Assembly: GCA_012729455.1 (NCBI GenBank)
Contig: JAAYDC010000004.1
Coordinates: 1-38,183, forward strand
DNA from: Chloroflexota bacterium
Lineage (GTDB): Bacteria > Chloroflexota > Anaerolineae > UBA1429
Reading direction: 5' to 3'
DNA: 38,183 nt
Below, piece after piece: positions 7,383-15,878 of this stretch. The first letter of the stretch is position 1. The number at the start of each line of letters is the position of its first letter. The position numbers and the translations under genes were made by a program. The notes under the pieces were generated by a model, which saw only the letters and a program-made list of their open reading frames with translations, did not search any database and had not been told where the DNA came from.

Positions 7383-8042
7383 ATGTCCGATGAACGGGTC
7401 GTTATCTTTATCGATGGTTCGAACCTTTACATGGGGCTGCGTCAGGAGATCCCCAACGGACGCATCGATATGGGCCGTTTTGCGGCCAAGCTGTGCGGCC
7501 CTGAACGCCAACTGGTGCGCACCTATTATTATTACGCCCCCGTCGACCAGTTCGATGACCCCGAGCTGTACCGCATGCAGCAGCCCTTTTTAAAGGCGCT
7601 GCGCAACATCCCCTACTTTCAGCTGCAGCTGGGCAAGCTCGAACGTACCCCAAGCGGGCAATACATCGAAAAGGGCATCGACGTCTACCTGGCGACCGAC
7701 ATGTTAAAGTACGCCTACAAGGATATTTACGATACTGCCATCATCGTCACCGGCGACGGCGACTTTACCTATGTGGTGCGCGAGGTCAAGGACCTTGGTA
7801 AGCATGTCGAGAACGCCTCGCTGCGCTCAAGCCGCTCACTGATGCTCTCGCAGACCTGCGACCGCTTTACCACCCTGGATTATGCCTTTTTCAGCGATCT
7901 TTTGCTGACGCCCTACGTCTCCAGTACATCGCCTTATGAGAATGGCGACCACGCCGGCGACGCTATGCCGTCTGCCGAGCCCTTGGACGAGGATTCGGCT
8001 GAATCCTATCGGATGACACCCAACGACGAACACCAGGATTAA
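7383..8042 (+). CDS. NYN-domain (LabA/DUF88, PIN-like) putative RNase
   Basis: A 219-residue protein with the NYN/PIN-like nuclease fold. Acidic metal ligands are in place: Asp11 and Asn14 in FIDGSN, Asp100 and Asp106 in KGIDVYLATDM, and Asp125/Asp127 in VTGDGDF. The last ~50 residues are acidic and probably disordered. Start ATG 7383 is supported by GAGGTAAG upstream and by the promoter that covers the earlier ATG. The family includes LabA/VLF-like proteins with presumed RNA-cleaving activity; the target here is unknown. It is followed after 8 bases by the glycoside hydrolase gene, forming a two-gene operon closed by a terminator. Confidence 0.85.
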   Translation: MSDERVVIFIDGSNLYMGLRQEIPNGRIDMGRFAAKLCGPERQLVRTYYYYAPVDQFDDPELYRMQQPFLKALRNIPYFQLQLGKLERTPSGQYIEKGIDVYLATDMLKYAYKDIYDTAIIVTGDGDFTYVVREVKDLGKHVENASLRSSRSLMLSQTCDRFTTLDYAFFSDLLLTPYVSSTSPYENGDHAGDAMPSAEPLDEDSAESYRMTPNDEHQD

Positions 8043-8050
8043 GGAGCGCC

Positions 8051-10042
8051 GTGGTTACCTTACGCACCCGCCAGATCCACCTCGACTTTCACACCAGCCC
8101 CCACATCCTGGATGTTGGGGCCGATTTCGATGAAGCGGCTTTTATCGAGACCCTGCAGCGCGGGCACGTGAATTCGTGCACCGTCTTTGCGCGCTGCCAC
8201 CATGGGTTGATCTACTATCAGCCCTCGCGCTTCCCGGCGGTGCATCCCGGGCTGCATACCAACCTGCTGGGCCGCCAGATCGAGGCGCTGCACCGCGCCG
8301 GAATGCGCGCGCCGATCTATATCACCATCGGCCTGGACGAGTACATGGCCGATCGTCACCCCGAGTTCCAGGAACAGAACCTGGAGGGGCGTGTGGGCAA
8401 CCGCGGTCCGCTCGACGCGCGCTGGCACAAGTTGTGCCTCAACAGCCCCTACCTCGATTATTGCTACGATCAGACCATGGAGGTCATGGACCTCTTTGGC
8501 GACGAGGTAGACGGTTTTTTCTTTGATATCATCAGCCAGGGCGAGTGCCTGTGCATCCACTGCGTACGCGACATGGTGACTGCCGGGCTCAACCCGGAAT
8601 CGAGCGCCGACCGGCGCCGCTTTGCCGACGACGTCGTGGAGCGCTACAAGCGCCGCTTTGCGCAGGGGATCCTGGCGCGCAAGCCGGATGTGACGATATT
8701 CCACAACAGCGGACATGTGGCTGCTACCTACCGGCCCGTGCTGGATACCTATACTCACCTGGAGCTCGAGTCGCTGCCCAGTTCGGGGCAGTGGGGCTAC
8801 AACCACTTTCCGATCGTGGCGCGTTACGCTCAGGTCCTGGACAAGCCCTTTCTGGGGATGAACGGCAAGTTCCACACCTTCTGGGGCGACTTTGGCTCGT
8901 TCAAGAGCCCGGCTGCGCTCGAGTTCGAGGTCATGCAGATGGTGGCCTGCGGGGCGGCCTGCTCTGTGGGCGACCAGCTGCATCCGCGCGGGCGCCTGAA
9001 TGGCCCGGCTTATGAGATGATCGGCAAGGTCTATGCCGAGGTCGAGGCCATGGAACCCTGGACGGCGGGCAGTGTGCCGCAGGCCGAGATCGCGGTGGTG
9101 AACCTGGAGGCGGTCGGACGCGAAGACAGCCGCGTAGACAGCGCGCACGCCGGCGTGCTTAGAATGCTGCTCGAGACCCAGCAGCAGTTCCATTATGTGG
9201 ATTTCGAGACGGATTGGTCGGCCTACAAGCTGCTGATTTTGCCCGACCGCGTCTGCCTGGATGAGGCTTGGGCGGCCAAACTCAAGGCCTACCTGACGCA
9301 GGGCGGTAAGGTGATCGCCACCTGGCGCTCTGGGCTGACGCCGGACGGCGCGCGCTTTGCGCTGGACGAGTTCGGCGTGGAGGCGATCGACGATGCCCCT
9401 TGGCATCCGGATTATGTGACGGCGCGCGAAGCGTTCGGCACCGGCATGTCCATGACCGAGCACGTCATGTACGATACCGGCTATGCCGTCAGAGCGCTGG
9501 CCGGCACCCGAGTGCTGGCAGATGCCTGGGCGCCCTACTTTAACCGCGCCTGGAACCATTTCTGCTCGCATCAGCACACCCCGCCCGAGGAAGGCCGCCC
9601 GGCGGGCTATCCGGCGGCAACGCTCAACGCGGCTGGCAATGTGATCTACCTGGCGCACCCGCTTCTGGCAGGCTACCGCAAGCGCGCCCCGCTGTGGTAC
9701 AAGGCCCTCTTTATGGCGGCCGTGCGGCGCTTTATTCCCGAGCCGATGCTGGCGGTGGAGGGCCCATCGACGGTGCAGGCGGTGCTGCATCACCAGCCCA
9801 ATCAGGGGCGCAGCGTGGTGCACCTCCTGCACTATATCCCCGAGCGGCGCGGCAGCGAGTTTGATACCTTTGAGGATATCATCCCGCTCTATAACCTGCC
9901 GATCCGCTTCCGCACCGATCAAGCCCCCGCGCGGGTCTACCTCGCCCCGCAGGGCGAGGAGGCGGCGTTCGAGTACCGCGACGGCTATGTACACACGGTC
10001 GTGCCGGCACTGGTGGGCCATCAGCTGGTGGTAACTGAATAA
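8051..10042 (+). CDS. GHL6-like glycoside hydrolase with beta-galactosidase trimerisation-type domain
   Basis: A 663-residue protein without signal peptide. The N-terminal ~330 residues look like a TIM barrel of the hypothetical glycosyl hydrolase 6 / fucosidase-related type: HLDFHTSP start, PIYITIGLDEYM, VDGFFFDIISQGECLCIHC (conserved Asp and Cys pair), then HLELESLPSSGQWGY. About 365-470 resembles the GH42-type trimerisation domain (YKLLILPDRVCLDEAW, YLTQGGKVIAT). A beta-rich C-terminus (VVHLLHYIPERR) ends the protein. The substrate is unknown; relatives are annotated as alpha-L-fucosidase or beta-galactosidase-like. GTG start with GGAG four bases upstream, immediately after the NYN stop. 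A long antisense frame mirrors it but is a composition shadow. Confidence 0.78.
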   Translation: MVTLRTRQIHLDFHTSPHILDVGADFDEAAFIETLQRGHVNSCTVFARCHHGLIYYQPSRFPAVHPGLHTNLLGRQIEALHRAGMRAPIYITIGLDEYMADRHPEFQEQNLEGRVGNRGPLDARWHKLCLNSPYLDYCYDQTMEVMDLFGDEVDGFFFDIISQGECLCIHCVRDMVTAGLNPESSADRRRFADDVVERYKRRFAQGILARKPDVTIFHNSGHVAATYRPVLDTYTHLELESLPSSGQWGYNHFPIVARYAQVLDKPFLGMNGKFHTFWGDFGSFKSPAALEFEVMQMVACGAACSVGDQLHPRGRLNGPAYEMIGKVYAEVEAMEPWTAGSVPQAEIAVVNLEAVGREDSRVDSAHAGVLRMLLETQQQFHYVDFETDWSAYKLLILPDRVCLDEAWAAKLKAYLTQGGKVIATWRSGLTPDGARFALDEFGVEAIDDAPWHPDYVTAREAFGTGMSMTEHVMYDTGYAVRALAGTRVLADAWAPYFNRAWNHFCSHQHTPPEEGRPAGYPAATLNAAGNVIYLAHPLLAGYRKRAPLWYKALFMAAVRRFIPEPMLAVEGPSTVQAVLHHQPNQGRSVVHLLHYIPERRGSEFDTFEDIIPLYNLPIRFRTDQAPARVYLAPQGEEAAFEYRDGYVHTVVPALVGHQLVVTE

Positions 10043-10059
10043 CGGCAAAGCAAGCGATG

Positions 10060-10088
10060 TAAGTCCCCTCTCTCACCGGGAGGGGGCT
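10060..10088 (+). terminator. Terminator of the NYN/GHL6-like operon
   Basis: A 10-bp stem (10060-10069 with 10079-10088, one G-T pair, 9-base loop) is followed by TTTTGCTGTTTT. The remaining sequence to 10229 is AT-richer and probably holds the degV-family promoter, but I see no well-spaced -35/-10 pair. Confidence 0.8.
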
Positions 10089-10229
10089 TTTGCTGTTTTG
10101 CGGTGCTGGGCGTCAACTCCTCAAGCAATTGTTAATGTTTTGTAACCTTTTACACGGCTTTGTGTCTTATGATTGATACGCCGCAGTCTCAAGATGCATC
10201 CTATCTAAACCGAAAGCGAGTACCACTAT

Positions 10230-11087
10230 ATGGCAGTTCGCATCCTGACCGATTCTACCGCCAATCTGACCCCCGAGATGTGCCAACGCTATGGCATCCG
10301 TACCGTTTCGTTGCAGGTCACCTGGGGCAATGAGTCGTTCCGTGAAGAAGACCTCACCAACGAGCAGTTTTACCCGATGATGGAAGCGCGCGGTATCCCG
10401 GCCTCTTCGCTGCCGGTGGCGGGCGAGATGCGCAGCGCGATGATCGAGGCGGTCGAGGCCGGCGATGCCGTGCTGGGTATTTTTATTTCGTCTTGGATGA
10501 GCGGCACCTTTGAGAACGCGCGCATGATTGCGCAGATGGTGCGTGATAGCCACCCCGGCGCGCAGATTGCGGTGGTGGATTCACGCTCGAACTGCTTGCA
10601 GGAGGGGTTCTCAGCCATCGCCGCGGCGCGTGTTGCCCAGGCTGGCGGCACGCTCGAGGAGTGTGAGGCGGCCGCCCGCGATATGATATTGCGCAGCCGT
10701 TTTGTCTTTATCCCGAAGACGCTCACCTATCTGCGTAAGGGCGGGCGCATGGGTACAGCTGCTGCCTTGCTGGCGGATCTGTTAAAGATCGTGCCGGTGC
10801 TGACGGTGGAGGATGGAATGACCCAGGTGCACAAAAAGGTGCGCACTCGCCGCGTTGCACAAAACGCCATGCTGGATAGCATGCTGGCGGATTTCGCCGC
10901 GCACGGCAAGAGCGAGGTAGTGGTGCATCACATCAACTGTATCGAGGATGCGCGCGAATACGTGCAGGAGGTGGCGGAGCGCACCGGCATCACCCCCGAG
11001 ATCGTCGACATCGGCCCGGTGATCGGCCTGCATGTCGGGCCGGGTGCTATTGGTCTGGTGTATACGACGGAGCGTCCGCTGCGCTAG
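10230..11087 (+). CDS. DegV family fatty-acid-binding protein
   Basis: A 285-residue DegV-fold protein. It shows the family marks: the N-terminal ILTDSTANL, a SSWMSGTFENA segment, the GRMG motif (LRKGGRMGTAAALL) and the C-terminal GLHVGPGAIGLVY. DegV/FakB proteins bind a fatty acid and, in FakAB systems, present it to a kinase for phospholipid synthesis; no fakA is in the window. A single domain of normal length. Its 3' end overlaps the convergent DUF1538 gene by 41 bases. Confidence 0.93.
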   Translation: MAVRILTDSTANLTPEMCQRYGIRTVSLQVTWGNESFREEDLTNEQFYPMMEARGIPASSLPVAGEMRSAMIEAVEAGDAVLGIFISSWMSGTFENARMIAQMVRDSHPGAQIAVVDSRSNCLQEGFSAIAAARVAQAGGTLEECEAAARDMILRSRFVFIPKTLTYLRKGGRMGTAAALLADLLKIVPVLTVEDGMTQVHKKVRTRRVAQNAMLDSMLADFAAHGKSEVVVHHINCIEDAREYVQEVAERTGITPEIVDIGPVIGLHVGPGAIGLVYTTERPLR

Positions 11088-12573
11088 CGCCTTCGACGTC
11101 CAGCCCGCGCTTGCGGGCTTTCGAACGATAGATTACGCCCACGATCATGATTGACACGATCGGCGCCAGGCTGCAGGCTGCCACCACCCCAAAGGCGTCC
11201 GTGAGCACGTTGGCGGTTTCGACGCGCTGCGCTACCCCCTGAGTGAGTGCCAGAATAAAGGTGCCTGTCATGGGGCCTGAGGCGATCCCGCCCGAATCGT
11301 AAGCGATGCCCACAAAGAGGGGCGGCACAAAGAACGACAGCACGATAGCGCTCAGCAGCACAGGAAAGACCAGCATCCACAACTGGATAGCCGGCACCAG
11401 GATGCGCGCCATCGAGAATACCACAGCCACACCCACACCGGCGGCCAGCGCCACCAAGATAATGCGGCGGCGCACCGCGCCGCCTGTGACGGTCTCCACC
11501 TGTTCGCACAGTACATTGACGGCCGGCTCGGCCGAAACGATCGTGATGCCCACCAGCATGCCGATCGGCAGCACCACCCAGCGATATTCCAGCCCACCCA
11601 GCAGGTAGCCGATCGTGATGCCGGTGTGCAGGAACCCGGCGTGCACACCCGTCAGGAACATCACCAGGCCGATATAGGTGTATATCAGCCCCTTGACGAT
11701 CTGGCTGAACTGGCGGCGCGTGAGGTGCAAGAGCGTGAACTGCGACACCAGCAGAATCACGACTATGGGCAGCAGTGTGAGGGCTACCTCCATGCTCACT
11801 TGGGCGAGCGCCTGGCTGTAGGATTCTACTATCCCCAGGTTGGCGGCTGCAGCCACTTCGAGGTGGCCGTGCAGCTCGCGCGAGCCCGTCAGCAGACTGA
11901 TCGCCAGCACCGTCAAGACCGGCCCTGACGACGAAAGCCCCGCCAGACCAAAGCTGTCTTCCTCAACCGTGCGTCCGCCGCGCACCGAGGAAACACCCGC
12001 GCCCAGCGCCAGGATAAAGGGCACCGACATTGAGCCGGTGGTAGCGCCCGAGCTGTCAAAGGCGATCGCCAAATAGTCGGGCGAGGAAAAGACCGCCAAC
12101 CCCAGCCCCAGCAGGTAGAGGACAGCAAAGAGCTTGGCCAGGGATATGTTAAAGACAATGCGCAGGAGCGCCACCGCCAGCAGGATACCCACCCCGCCCG
12201 ACACGATCACCAGCAGCTCGAGTTTGGTGATGGCGTTGGAGGTAACGGTGCTGACCTGCGAGGCCAGTACCGAGAGGTCGGGCTCCGCTATAGTGATGAA
12301 AAAGCCCAGCAGCAGCCCGGCGGCGATCATCAGCCACAGCTTGCGTTTGCGCACCAACCCCGATCCAAGAGATTCTCCGAGCGGCACCACACCGATCTCG
12401 GCACCGAATAAAAAGATCGTCAGGCCGATGATCATGATGGTGGTGCCAATGAGAAAGCGGATAAAGAGCACATTCGGCAGGGGCGTGAGCACGAAATGCA
12501 AAACCAGCACGATCACTGCAATAGGCAGGATCGCAAGCAGGCTTTCTTTGATTTTCTCCGTCAGAATGTTCAA
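11047..12573 (-). CDS. Two-repeat DUF1538 membrane protein (UmpAB-like fusion, putative cation antiporter)
   Basis: A 508-residue polytopic membrane protein made of two DUF1538 halves. Corresponding segments repeat: ITIAEPDLSVLASQV versus VSAEPAVNVLCEQV, and AIAFDSSGATTGSMSVPFIL versus GIAYDSGGIASGPMTGTFIL. The buried acidic residues and Ser/Gly-rich breaks suggest a transport path. From memory, two-component DUF1538 proteins (UmpA/UmpB) have been described as monovalent cation/proton antiporters; here both are one chain. TTG start with weak GAGAG upstream, 41 bases after the PII-like gene, so one operon. The 3' end overlaps the DegV gene by 41 bases. Confidence 0.85.
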   Translation of the reverse strand: MNILTEKIKESLLAILPIAVIVLVLHFVLTPLPNVLFIRFLIGTTIMIIGLTIFLFGAEIGVVPLGESLGSGLVRKRKLWLMIAAGLLLGFFITIAEPDLSVLASQVSTVTSNAITKLELLVIVSGGVGILLAVALLRIVFNISLAKLFAVLYLLGLGLAVFSSPDYLAIAFDSSGATTGSMSVPFILALGAGVSSVRGGRTVEEDSFGLAGLSSSGPVLTVLAISLLTGSRELHGHLEVAAAANLGIVESYSQALAQVSMEVALTLLPIVVILLVSQFTLLHLTRRQFSQIVKGLIYTYIGLVMFLTGVHAGFLHTGITIGYLLGGLEYRWVVLPIGMLVGITIVSAEPAVNVLCEQVETVTGGAVRRRIILVALAAGVGVAVVFSMARILVPAIQLWMLVFPVLLSAIVLSFFVPPLFVGIAYDSGGIASGPMTGTFILALTQGVAQRVETANVLTDAFGVVAACSLAPIVSIMIVGVIYRSKARKRGLDVEGASAADAPSYTPDQ

Positions 12574-12614
12574 GCGGCACTCTCTCGCGTGTAGTCGGCC
12601 TCTGGCAGGCCAGG

Positions 12615-13280
12615 CTAGGCGTCGTTGCGGTACAGCCCCGAGGTGCGGTTAACCGGCACACTGAACAGGATGCCCTGCCCGGGTTTGTCGACATGCATGG
12701 TCATTTCGATGGCGGTCACCACGGCATTCACCTTGCTCGATTCGACCACCAGCAGGAGCACCTCTTTTTCGGGCTCGATGCGGATGGCGAAAAAGCTCTC
12801 GGTCTCGTGCACCCCGCAGCCGCGCGCGTTGATCACCGTGCCGCCCTCGGCACCGGCGGCCGCCACGGCTTCCATCACTTCTTCGGAGCGACCGCGCTCC
12901 ATAACGGTAAAGATCGCCTCATACGTCGCCACTGGTTCCTCACTTTCAAGCGCGGGCCGCTCGTTGCCCACGTGCATACCCAATAAGCGCGCGATCGGCA
13001 TGCTAAAAGCGATACCGGCACCGCGCTGGTCGAGCTTCAAATGCTCACGCAGCTTCATAAACACATCATCTTCGAGCAGGCGCGGCATGGCCATCAATAC
13101 CACCTCGCGCTTGATATCATCGATACCCAGCAGTTTCAACAGCTGGCTGCGCGCCGTGCCGCGGCCCGTCATGATGGTACCCCCTGAGACGCCCAGCTTG
13201 CGGGCCTTGGCGACCACATCACTGCCCGAGCCCCAGTTGACGATCACTACCAGTACATCATATTCGATTGAGCCGTTCAC
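12615..13280 (-). CDS. Tandem PII-like (GlnB-fold) regulator
   Basis: A 221-residue protein of two PII-like ferredoxin-fold domains in tandem. Domain 1 runs from about 8 to 100 (GGTIMTGRGT then GAGIAFSMPI) and domain 2 from about 118 to 210 (GGTVINARGC then GQGILFSVPV). Both end with the B-loop-like G-x-G-I-x-F-S-x-P pattern. I see no classic uridylylated T-loop tyrosine. GTG at 13280 is chosen because GGAGGAG lies four bases upstream; the longer ATG frame would run through the operator and leader. It sits directly upstream of the DUF1538 transporter, and PII-type proteins commonly gate membrane transporters in response to nucleotides. That role is inferred. Confidence 0.82.
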   Translation of the reverse strand: MNGSIEYDVLVVIVNWGSGSDVVAKARKLGVSGGTIMTGRGTARSQLLKLLGIDDIKREVVLMAMPRLLEDDVFMKLREHLKLDQRGAGIAFSMPIARLLGMHVGNERPALESEEPVATYEAIFTVMERGRSEEVMEAVAAAGAEGGTVINARGCGVHETESFFAIRIEPEKEVLLLVVESSKVNAVVTAIEMTMHVDKPGQGILFSVPVNRTSGLYRNDA

Positions 13281-13294
13281 GTTACTCCTCCGAC

Positions 13295-13308
13295 AGCGTT
13301 TAAACGCT
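13295..13308. promoter_or_regulatory. 14-bp perfect palindrome, candidate operator
   Basis: AGCGTTTAAACGCT is a perfect palindrome between the predicted -10 box (13315-13320) and the ribosome site (13285-13291) of the PII/DUF1538 operon. It would lie at the start of the transcript, a classic repressor position. Confidence 0.5.
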
Positions 13309-13314
13309 CTCACT

Positions 13315-13342
13315 AGAGTACAGATTTAGCGCCGAAAGGCAA
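13315..13342 (-). promoter_or_regulatory. Promoter for the PII/DUF1538 operon
   Basis: On the minus strand: TTGCCT (13337-13342), 16 bases, TACTCT (13315-13320). Spacing is good but the hexamers are imperfect. Confidence 0.45.
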
Positions 13343-13352
13343 ACAGGCCAAT

Positions 13353-14603
13353 TCAGGCGCCAGCGGCTTCCGCCACGGCCTCCTGCGCCGCGCGTGCCCA
13401 CGCCCACAGGCGCTGCGGCTGGTAGCGCACGGTCGAGATATCCTTCAGGATCAGCTCGACGCGGCAGCCGCGAGCAATGTGCAGAACCTCTGCCAGCTGG
13501 GATTTGACATAACCTGCGTCAAAGCTGTCGCCAGCCAGAACGGCGGGGGAGGGCTTGAAGGAAAACACATAGTCGCGCCCCACCGCGGCGGCACCGCGCG
13601 CTACATCCACCCAGGGGCTCATCGAGACCTTGCGCAGCGTCGTCAGGTTGCGCCGCAATATGGCGACCTTGGTATCCAGCGGGTCGCAGCAGCCGTAATA
13701 ACTGAGGCCGCAGCGGTTGAGGAACCTGGCCTCGTACTGCAGGGCAAACTCTTCGTGCATGGCGGGCGAGACGGCCGCCAGGATCTGCGACATGGCGCCG
13801 CCCCACATATTGCCCGGTGTGACGCGCCCGCCGGCATACAGCACGCTGGGCAGCTCGTCGCAGTAGCCCAGCCCGCCCTGGCCGGTCAGGGAGGCGTTGG
13901 AGATATCCAACAGACACTGATCCTCGAGCTGGTCGAGCCAGTACAGGTAGGCATCCGTCAGACGTTGCATGGCCGCGTGCACCAGTTCGGGGCGCTCGAT
14001 GAGGTCCTCGAGGGCCTCCGTCACGCCCCACAGGCGCACCAGCCAATCCCAGGGGGCGTAGGATAGATAGTCGACCCCCACCACCTGCACACTCAGAAGG
14101 TCGCCAAAGGCCTCATGGAGCTCGCTATACCGTGCGATAGTGGCGGGTTCGTCGGCAGTGACACGCGGGAAGCGAATCAGCTCCAGGTCGTCATACTCGC
14201 GAATGCGGGGATGAAAGGCGCGCGAGACCACATCGTTGGCGTCGTCGGTGCGCACGATGTCGACGCTTTCATCCAGTCCGAAGCCCTCGTCGCGCAGCAC
14301 CCGCGGCACACGCCAGACCGGCTCGATCACCATATCGCCGGGCATGTGCCGCCAGCTGTAAAGCCGCCGGCGCATCTCGTCCTCCACGGCGCGCGCATCG
14401 GGAGATGTGCAGCGTAGGGTCAGCTCGTCATCAACGTTCATCTCGTGCCAGGGCACCTGGTAGATCAGCACCATGCTGCGCCCGGGCTGCAGGGCGTTGA
14501 GCGCTGTCCAGCCGGCAATGCGCTCAGTGTTGATGGGTTCGGCAGCGCATTCGGCCAGCGCGCCGGCCAGGTTGCGCAGGTTATTGAGGTCGTGAGTATT
14601 CAT
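13353..14603 (-). CDS. URO-D/methyltransferase-fold protein (I)
   Basis: A 416-residue protein that I place in the uroporphyrinogen decarboxylase/MtaA superfamily from its overall pattern. The pattern comprises a GGRVTPGNMWGG active-site-like loop, EEFALQYEARFLNRCGLSYYG, a CC pair where MtaA-type enzymes carry the H-x-C zinc site, and LRKVSMSPWVDV followed by VFSFKPSPAVLAG. It is not a haem-pathway HemE, since the N-terminal RQAGR signature is absent. Members act as corrinoid methyltransferases or are uncharacterised. The ATG at 14603 directly follows the stop codon of the GH140-like gene (no gap), so it is translationally coupled. Confidence 0.6.
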   Translation of the reverse strand: MNTHDLNNLRNLAGALAECAAEPINTERIAGWTALNALQPGRSMVLIYQVPWHEMNVDDELTLRCTSPDARAVEDEMRRRLYSWRHMPGDMVIEPVWRVPRVLRDEGFGLDESVDIVRTDDANDVVSRAFHPRIREYDDLELIRFPRVTADEPATIARYSELHEAFGDLLSVQVVGVDYLSYAPWDWLVRLWGVTEALEDLIERPELVHAAMQRLTDAYLYWLDQLEDQCLLDISNASLTGQGGLGYCDELPSVLYAGGRVTPGNMWGGAMSQILAAVSPAMHEEFALQYEARFLNRCGLSYYGCCDPLDTKVAILRRNLTTLRKVSMSPWVDVARGAAAVGRDYVFSFKPSPAVLAGDSFDAGYVKSQLAEVLHIARGCRVELILKDISTVRYQPQRLWAWARAAQEAVAEAAGA

Positions 14604-15857
14604 CTATATGCCCTCTAGCAACAATAAAGCATCTTCCCACTCGTTAGGCACGGCGAACCACTGCCGCGTGGTGCGCGGAAAGACTCCCAGCATGTTGCCC
14701 GTGGCGTACGTGCCGGCTTCCGTGCGCGTGCCATCGAGCGGGTTGATCCAGGTGGCGCGCACATCCTTTACCCACACCTTGTTGAGGTAAACCTGCACCT
14801 GACACTGACTGGAGAGGTAGGCGAGCGCCCACGACGAATCCTCACCCCTGACGGCGGCGTTCAGCGTGCGCCCATTGGAGACGCCCTCGGCGAAAAGGCC
14901 CTGGTCGGGCACCCGCTGCCACCAGCGGATGCTCTCGACTACCTTTCGCAGCACGCCCATCTGGCGCGCGGAAGGGGTATCAAACAGCATCTGCCAGCCC
15001 GGGTCGATGCGCCACATCTGTTCGTGGCCGTTGGTAAAGTACCCGCCCGCCATAAAAGCCCACCAGGCCTGACGCCGGCAGATAAGGGGTGTGATCGGTC
15101 CCTTGGGGTAACCGGTGCCGCCCTCGTAGGCGCCCTCACCCAGCACGATGGGCTTGACGGGTGTGCGCGCATAGTCGGCAGCCACGGCGGGGTAGACCAT
15201 GTCCCAATCCGTCCAGGTCTCGATCATGTTAAAATCGAGCCAGTCGCGTTCGTGGTAAAACTGCGACGAGCTGTGCCATCCGCAGGGGTGATAGGTGATC
15301 AGCTGCCTGCCGCCCGATCCCTTGCGCAGGCCCTCAGCCATGCCATCGTAGGCTTCCGGGTTGCGGAAGGGCACACGGTCGCCACCCAGGACCCACACCA
15401 CGTTGTTGGCGCCGCGGTAGCGCTCGCCCAAAAAGCGCCCATAGACACGCGCATTTTCACCGTCAAACAGGCCGATATCCGTCACATAGTAGCCCCAGGT
15501 GGGCAGCATCGCCAGCACCAGCCCCAGCTCGGCGGCATACGCAACCAGCGCATCGACCGGCTCGAAAAAAGCCGGGTCGGGATCGGCGGGCGAAGCGCGC
15601 CAGGGGCGATGCCCGGAGGAGTTGGCATCCGGCAGAGGCTTTTCGAATCCGGTGCCGTTGCCCCATGCCAGCACCCCCTGGATAACGCTATAGCCCAGCT
15701 CGGCGCGCGAACGCAGGTAGGCGCGGGCGTTATCATCGCTATATTGGGTAAAGAGAGGCCAGGCGGTATCGCCCAGCCACAGCCAGGGTTCGCCATCTGA
15801 GATCAAGTAGCGCCCATTGGCGGATACTGCGAGCGGGGTGCGAAAGCGGCTGCTCAT
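14604..15857 (-). CDS. GH140/apiosidase-like (DUF4038) glycoside hydrolase
   Basis: A 417-residue cytosolic protein with a DUF4038-type TIM barrel. It has the opening SANGRYLISDGEPWLWLGDTAW, the WVLGGDR segment, YHPCGWHSSSQF, and a PIVLGEGAYEGG strand whose Glu is a likely catalytic residue. The C-terminal ~90 residues form a small beta domain (VRATWINPLDGTRTEAG) as in the 'putative collagen-binding' tail of this group. GH140 members release apiose from rhamnogalacturonan-II, but DUF4038 covers other activities, so the substrate is unproven. Ribosome site GAGGAAG precedes the ATG. It is 21 bases after the GH20/67-like gene and abuts the URO-D-like gene. Confidence 0.78.
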   Translation of the reverse strand: MSSRFRTPLAVSANGRYLISDGEPWLWLGDTAWPLFTQYSDDNARAYLRSRAELGYSVIQGVLAWGNGTGFEKPLPDANSSGHRPWRASPADPDPAFFEPVDALVAYAAELGLVLAMLPTWGYYVTDIGLFDGENARVYGRFLGERYRGANNVVWVLGGDRVPFRNPEAYDGMAEGLRKGSGGRQLITYHPCGWHSSSQFYHERDWLDFNMIETWTDWDMVYPAVAADYARTPVKPIVLGEGAYEGGTGYPKGPITPLICRRQAWWAFMAGGYFTNGHEQMWRIDPGWQMLFDTPSARQMGVLRKVVESIRWWQRVPDQGLFAEGVSNGRTLNAAVRGEDSSWALAYLSSQCQVQVYLNKVWVKDVRATWINPLDGTRTEAGTYATGNMLGVFPRTTRQWFAVPNEWEDALLLLEGI

Positions 15858-15878
15858 GGCTTCCTCCTCTGGTTGTGG

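Noticed and set aside
6564-7511. A 315-codon minus-strand frame over deoC
   Set aside because: It runs across two clear promoters and the complete deoC gene, and shows no protein motif.
8060-10048. A 662-codon open frame antisense to the whole GHL6-like gene
   Set aside because: Its protein is rich in His/Arg/Ala/Val in the way of a mirror frame of a G+C-rich gene, with no domain, no ribosome site and full overlap with a recognisable hydrolase.
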